Of a DNA stretch of 64,000 nt, positions 62,001-64,000 are shown piece by piece (positions within the stretch are counted from its first letter, which is position 1; each line of letters starts with the position of its first letter). The stretch covers positions 14,289,001 to 14,353,000 of the forward strand of contig NC_081153.1 in the NCBI RefSeq assembly GCF_958295425.1, read 5' to 3'. This stretch comes from Solea solea. Lineage: Eukaryota; Chordata; Actinopteri; Pleuronectiformes; Soleidae. The notes beneath the pieces were generated by a model. The model saw nothing but the letters and a program-made list of their open reading frames with translations, did not search any database and had not been told where the DNA came from. The position numbers and the translations under genes are program-made.

Positions 62001-63210
62001 GAAAGGGTTACAGGTGGACTTTGACAAAGCAAACTTAGCCTTAGCTTATCTTTTTTGAGTGAAATTGTGACAATTGTACAAACACTACATATATTAAATT
62101 ATTTAAATAATTAGGGGGCTTGAAGAGATGAAAACCAGAAAAATAGGAAAGTGCATTTTAAATTGTTGAATGTTGTTAAATGAACTTCAAGTGACATTTC
62201 AACATGACAAATTCAATGTTTGTTTGTTTGTTTTTATCTTTAAGATACAGAATAATTTTAACAAGATCTCATGCAAAATAAACATAACATTTGGTGATGG
62301 AAGTCTCCAAGTGCAAGGCCAACTGTGTATCTTCTCTCTACACCAAGTGACATTAAAATCAAACTAAGGACAAACAGTTGAGGAGAAGCTGCTCTGCAGT
62401 GCACAGTATTTAAGTATTAAGTATTGTGTGTGAACAAGCGTTTGGGGAACAGGCTCCAAGGCACCACACATGATGCTGGATCGCAAATATTTCAGCAGGC
62501 AGAGCAGAGTCTCTGATTTTCTCTCACTGACACAAAAACTAATGCCAGGCACACCCGCGCGCGCACACACACACACACACACATACATGTACTCACTACA
62601 CACGAAGAATATTATACTAGCAACTAGAGTCACAGAGCTACATACATGTGATACATCTAAAAGCAACTAACAAGAAAAAAAACATTGTTTTGATTACTTG
62701 AGGGAATAGTGATCACTAACTATAATTTTAATGACATAATGGTAATATGAGGGATATTGGAAACTCCAATGACCATCAGTCATTCAGTCAGATCTCCTCT
62801 GATTTCTTCCCCTTAGATTTACAGACATAAAGCCAGTTTAGTTAAAATAATTGACCTACTTTGAATCACATTAATGTAAACTACCTTGATATAAAATTTC
62901 CTCAGGTTTAACATATAAAAATAATACATAGATACGCAAAGTTGTCATTCCTGGGTGACTATTTTCCAAGGTGGGAGTCCTGTTGTTAAGGTTAAACATT
63001 GATCATAGACCAGATTGGACAATAGAACAATATGTGCCTTTATGTCCCAGCATGCTTCAGCCAGAGTGGAAAGAACTGAAGTGAACTTTTAGGTGCATGT
63101 GAAGAAAAAAGGAGTAAGAGCAACAGATGAAAGGCAGTGAGGATAAAGAGAGTGGGTAAAAAGAAGTAGCGTTGTAATCTTACCACCAACAGGGGTAGCA
63201 GACTGAGATC
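48383..63210 (-). CDS. clasp2: CLASP2, cytoplasmic linker-associated protein 2 (3' part; 5' end outside window)
   Basis: CLASP proteins bind microtubule plus ends with EB1 and CLIPs and promote rescue and pausing at the cell cortex, Golgi and kinetochores. The part in this window is 23 spliced exons, including optional ones, giving about 866 codons in one continuous frame to a TAG at 48383-48385. It covers the SxIP linker, the third TOG domain and the C-terminal CLIP/CLASP-interacting domain. TOG1 and TOG2 must lie beyond 64000. Diagnostic stretches include [20 protein letters not shown] (exon 58697-58803), the [20 protein letters not shown] block and the C-terminal [12 protein letters not shown]. 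The Ser-rich linker matches CLASP2 better than CLASP1, and linkage to ubp1 and pdcd6ip agrees. All introns seen are GT-AG. Exon coordinates are in the three block entries below. The paralogue assignment is by recognition; the gene family is certain. Confidence 0.93.
51230..51357. mobile_element. hAT-like fragment in a clasp2 intron
   Basis: AACTGAATCATGACTTTTTC, CATTCAAGAACATCATTTTC and the end AATCATTAGATGAAGCCCT match the right half of the element at 43757-44047 in diverged form. Confidence 0.5.
51490..51592 (+). repeat. LINE/SINE 3' tail next to the clasp2 51608-51749 donor
   Basis: GTCCAGTGCCTTGAGATGAT, GGCGCTATACTAATAAAATT and GAATTGAATTG form the classic 3' tail of fish CR1/L2-type repeats. 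It ends about 14 bp from the splice donor at 51606-51607. Confidence 0.65.
52724..58353 (-). CDS. clasp2: clasp2 exons, third TOG domain block
   Basis: Exons: 58198-58353 (linker with [20 protein letters not shown] and [14 protein letters not shown]), 57859-57950, 57712-57775, 56026-56189, 54955-55033, 52990-53133 and 52724-52867. The TOG array begins at [18 protein letters not shown] and runs through [83 protein letters not shown] and [20 protein letters not shown]. These are HEAT-like helical pairs typical of CLASP TOG3. Two phase-0 junctions inside the block can take extra exons: 56980-57039 between 57712 and 56189, and a speculative one at 53600-53731 between 54955 and 53133. Both are listed separately. 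Confidence 0.93.
53540..53870. other. GC/CpG-rich island inside a clasp2 intron
   Basis: An island with many CpGs (GTGGCGGCGCGCTCTGG, CCTCGCCCTCGCCCGC) sits in otherwise AT-rich intron sequence and is followed on the plus strand by a purine-rich tract. On the minus strand it contains a phase-neutral 132-nt open segment flanked by splice consensus (53600-53731). It may be an alternative exon, an internal promoter, or neither. Confidence 0.55.
54868..54903. repeat. (CT)n microsatellite in a clasp2 intron
   Basis: About 17 CT units. On the coding strand this is (GA)n shortly after the 54955-55033 exon. A second (CT)n run is at 58968-58999. Confidence 0.95.
55235..55930 (+). mobile_element. degenerate Tc1/mariner-type transposon relic
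   Basis: The left end ACTGTGCAATATTTTGGGCAC matches the common fish Tc1-type end. It is followed by remnants of the transposase C-terminal region: GACGACACCCCAGACTAACA, GCCAGAGACATAAGGCAC, AACAAGGAGAAGTACAACAG and TGGAATGGCCCCCACAGAGC (the W-P-P-Q-S motif), then GGGATTGAATGAAGGGACAG. It is broken by frameshifts and stops. The right boundary is uncertain. Confidence 0.7.
56586..56599. promoter_or_regulatory. consensus X-box (RFX site) in a clasp2 intron
   Basis: GTTGCCTTGGTAAC is a full match to the RFX X-box pattern and close to the ideal GTTGCCATGGCAAC. It lies in the intron between exons 57712-57775 and 56026-56189. Confidence 0.4.
56980..57039 (-). CDS. clasp2: clasp2 60-nt cassette exon within TOG3
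   Basis: A TTTTCAG acceptor at 57040-57041 and an AAG|GTACTG donor at 56979-56978 enclose 60 nt with an open frame of 20 codons, [20 protein letters not shown], phase 0 at both ends. It would be inserted between ...MFADPHSK and VFSMFLETL..., in a loop between TOG helices. CLASP family transcripts have optional residues at this junction as I recall, but I cannot confirm that this sequence is a known isoform exon. It could also be an unused pseudo-exon. Confidence 0.6.
58499..58522 (-). CDS. clasp2: clasp2 24-nt microexon (LLGDMRSK)
   Basis: Between exons 58697-58803 and 58198-58353 a 24-nt segment is bounded by a CAG acceptor at 58525-58523 and an AAG|GTCAGC donor. It encodes exactly eight codons, LLGDMRSK, phase 0 on both sides. 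A matching short peptide (LLGD-x-R-[ST]-K) lies between VADAL and KKPxRRRYE in mammalian CLASPs, so I treat it as a genuine, probably alternatively used microexon. It is too short for ORF-based gene finders. Confidence 0.8.
58499..63210 (-). CDS. clasp2: clasp2 exons, SxIP/Ser-Arg linker block
   Basis: Exons in transcript order: 63184-63210 (27 nt, tentative), 61797-61970, 61235-61279 (45 nt cassette), 59770-59877, 59403-59465, 58697-58803 and 58499-58522 (24 nt microexon). The 61797 exon encodes a basic, serine-rich stretch with [13 protein letters not shown], and the 59770 exon encodes [15 protein letters not shown]. These are the two SxIP motifs (SRIP) that in CLASPs dock onto the EB1 C-terminal domain, surrounded by serines that GSK3 phosphorylates in mammals (known for the family). 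The first five exons share one phase (2 nt, whole codons, 1 nt). Those from 61797 to 59403 are therefore skippable without frame loss, which suits an alternatively spliced linker. Exons 58697 and 58499 end in phase 0. Confidence 0.88.
58638..58661. repeat. poly(T) tract
   Basis: A run of about 22 T on the plus strand in the intron after clasp2 exon 58697-58803 (poly(A) on the coding strand). Confidence 0.9.
60140..60365. mobile_element. hAT-like fragment in a clasp2 intron
   Basis: TTAGGGCTGAAACTAACAAT and AATCAACAGTTATTCTGCC begin a diverged copy of the family at 43757-44047. The end is lost in AT-rich DNA. Confidence 0.5.
61235..61279 (-). CDS. clasp2: clasp2 45-nt cassette exon between the two SxIP motifs
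   Basis: A CCTTTAG acceptor at 61281-61280 and a GGAG|GTAAGG donor enclose 45 nt in the phase of the flanking linker exons (2 nt, 14 codons, 1 nt). It encodes [14 protein letters not shown]. Inclusion gives [28 protein letters not shown] and exclusion gives [13 protein letters not shown]; the second matches the common mammalian form. The consensus splice sites and serine-rich content fit a real cassette that changes the spacing of the two EB1-binding motifs. Confidence 0.65.
63184..63210 (-). CDS. clasp2: clasp2 27-nt candidate microexon
   Basis: This is the first clasp2 coding segment seen from the right edge. A pyrimidine-rich run (63217-63260, read on the minus strand) is followed by a CTTAATG-like branch site and a CTCAG acceptor. 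Next come 27 nt encoding SQSATPVG in the shared linker phase, ending in GGTG|GTAAGA. Length and phase fit perfectly, but the peptide is too short to recognise. It could be a false microexon, in which case the first exon of the window is 61797-61970. Confidence 0.45.
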
Positions 63211-64000
63211 CTGAGCCATTAAGGCCATTGGTTGGGAGTAGGGGGGAAAGCAGAGGCGAGGGGGAAGGAACAGCAGGTTAAATCAGATGAATAATGGGTG
63301 TTAACGCAAAAAAGCATAATGGGAGTTAGAACACAGAGTACGATGGGAGAGCATCCGGGTGTTCATTACCAAGAATGAAGGCAAAGCTGAAGCACTTTGG
63401 TCAAACAAATCCATTTATTTAAGATAAACTTTGCTTAAACAAACACAAACATCGAACCAACTGCTGATAATGGCCCTAAAGAAGCGGTGCATGTCGAGAC
63501 AGTGGATAAATATATACGAGGTGAGGCCTGTTCACAATAAAGACGGAAAAAAAACCTTAAAGAAAATATGCTTAAAATATAAACCACACACAGTCTCTCA
63601 CACAAAACATGTAGAAATTATTCTGACCCTCTGTGCAGCTGTCTTTCTATCCCTAATCTGTGGTCTGGGATTTGACAATTTGGATTTGGTCCTTTATTCC
63701 AATCTCCACATGTGATCAGCACAATGAGCTCTGTTGCAATCACTTATTATTTCTGATTACTTTTAGTGTCCGAGTAAGACACAAGCATTATATTAGAAGT
63801 CTTGGAAAGCAGTACTGCTTCTGTATAGCAAAGCAGTTAGCTTAGTGGCTGGTGTTACACATTTTACAGTGTACAGCTTTTTAAATAACTTGAACAACAG
63901 CCAAAGCCAGGCTAGAGCAGCAGAACTAAACCACCCACCATACCATCCTCAGTGATGAGACACAGCATGCAGAGAAAAAAACAACACACCACACACACGC

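Noticed and set aside
63940..64000. Possible clasp2 exon ending ...TEDG|GTATGG at the right edge
   Set aside because: The donor-like site and the TEDG peptide resemble a CLASP linker. However, the upstream sequence is T-rich with no acceptor inside the window and translates to an implausible hydrophobic string.

Overview
This window is vertebrate nuclear DNA, almost certainly from a ray-finned (teleost, probably percomorph) fish. The coding sequence is cut into many short GT-AG exons that encode recognisable vertebrate proteins. The non-coding DNA carries fish-type repeats: Tc1-like and hAT-like relics, fold-back MITEs, SINE/LINE 3' tails and very dense CA/GA microsatellites. There are no bacterial operons, CRISPR arrays or viral genes.

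Three protein-coding genes were reconstructed exon by exon, all on the minus strand and head to tail. From the right edge leftwards they are clasp2 (3' part only; exons between 63210 and 48383, with the 5' part beyond the window), ubp1 (complete; start codon 42474, stop 32579, 16 coding exons, 542 aa) and pdcd6ip/Alix (complete; start codon 29021, stop 13395, 18 coding exons, 880 aa). Every exon junction was checked for a GT donor, an AG acceptor and phase continuity. Products were assigned by recognising the protein sequence from memory, not by a database search.

Layout: 1-12500 is intergenic, repeat-rich DNA with a few segments that look like conserved regulatory DNA; 12530-13394 is probable pdcd6ip 3' UTR; 13395-29021 is pdcd6ip; 29022-29150 is its promoter with a perfect CRE; 30425-32578 is probable ubp1 3' UTR; 32579-42474 is ubp1; 42475-43420 is its CpG-rich promoter with two NF-Y boxes; 43420-47030 is AT-rich intergenic DNA with one unexplained exon-like island; 47030-48382 is clasp2 3' UTR; 48383-64000 is clasp2.

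The three proteins are not known to share a pathway. CLASP2 is a microtubule plus-end rescue factor, UBP1 is a CP2/grainyhead-family transcription factor, and ALIX is an ESCRT adaptor. They are neighbours because of ancient linkage: as I recall, UBP1, CLASP2 and PDCD6IP also lie together on human 3p22.3, but in a different order and orientation. The most useful new leads are several phase-neutral cassette or micro-exons in clasp2, including one possible unannotated 132-nt exon in a GC-rich intronic island; a 10-bp tandem duplication that doubles the last pdcd6ip splice acceptor next to a Tc1 relic; and two consensus X-boxes (RFX sites).
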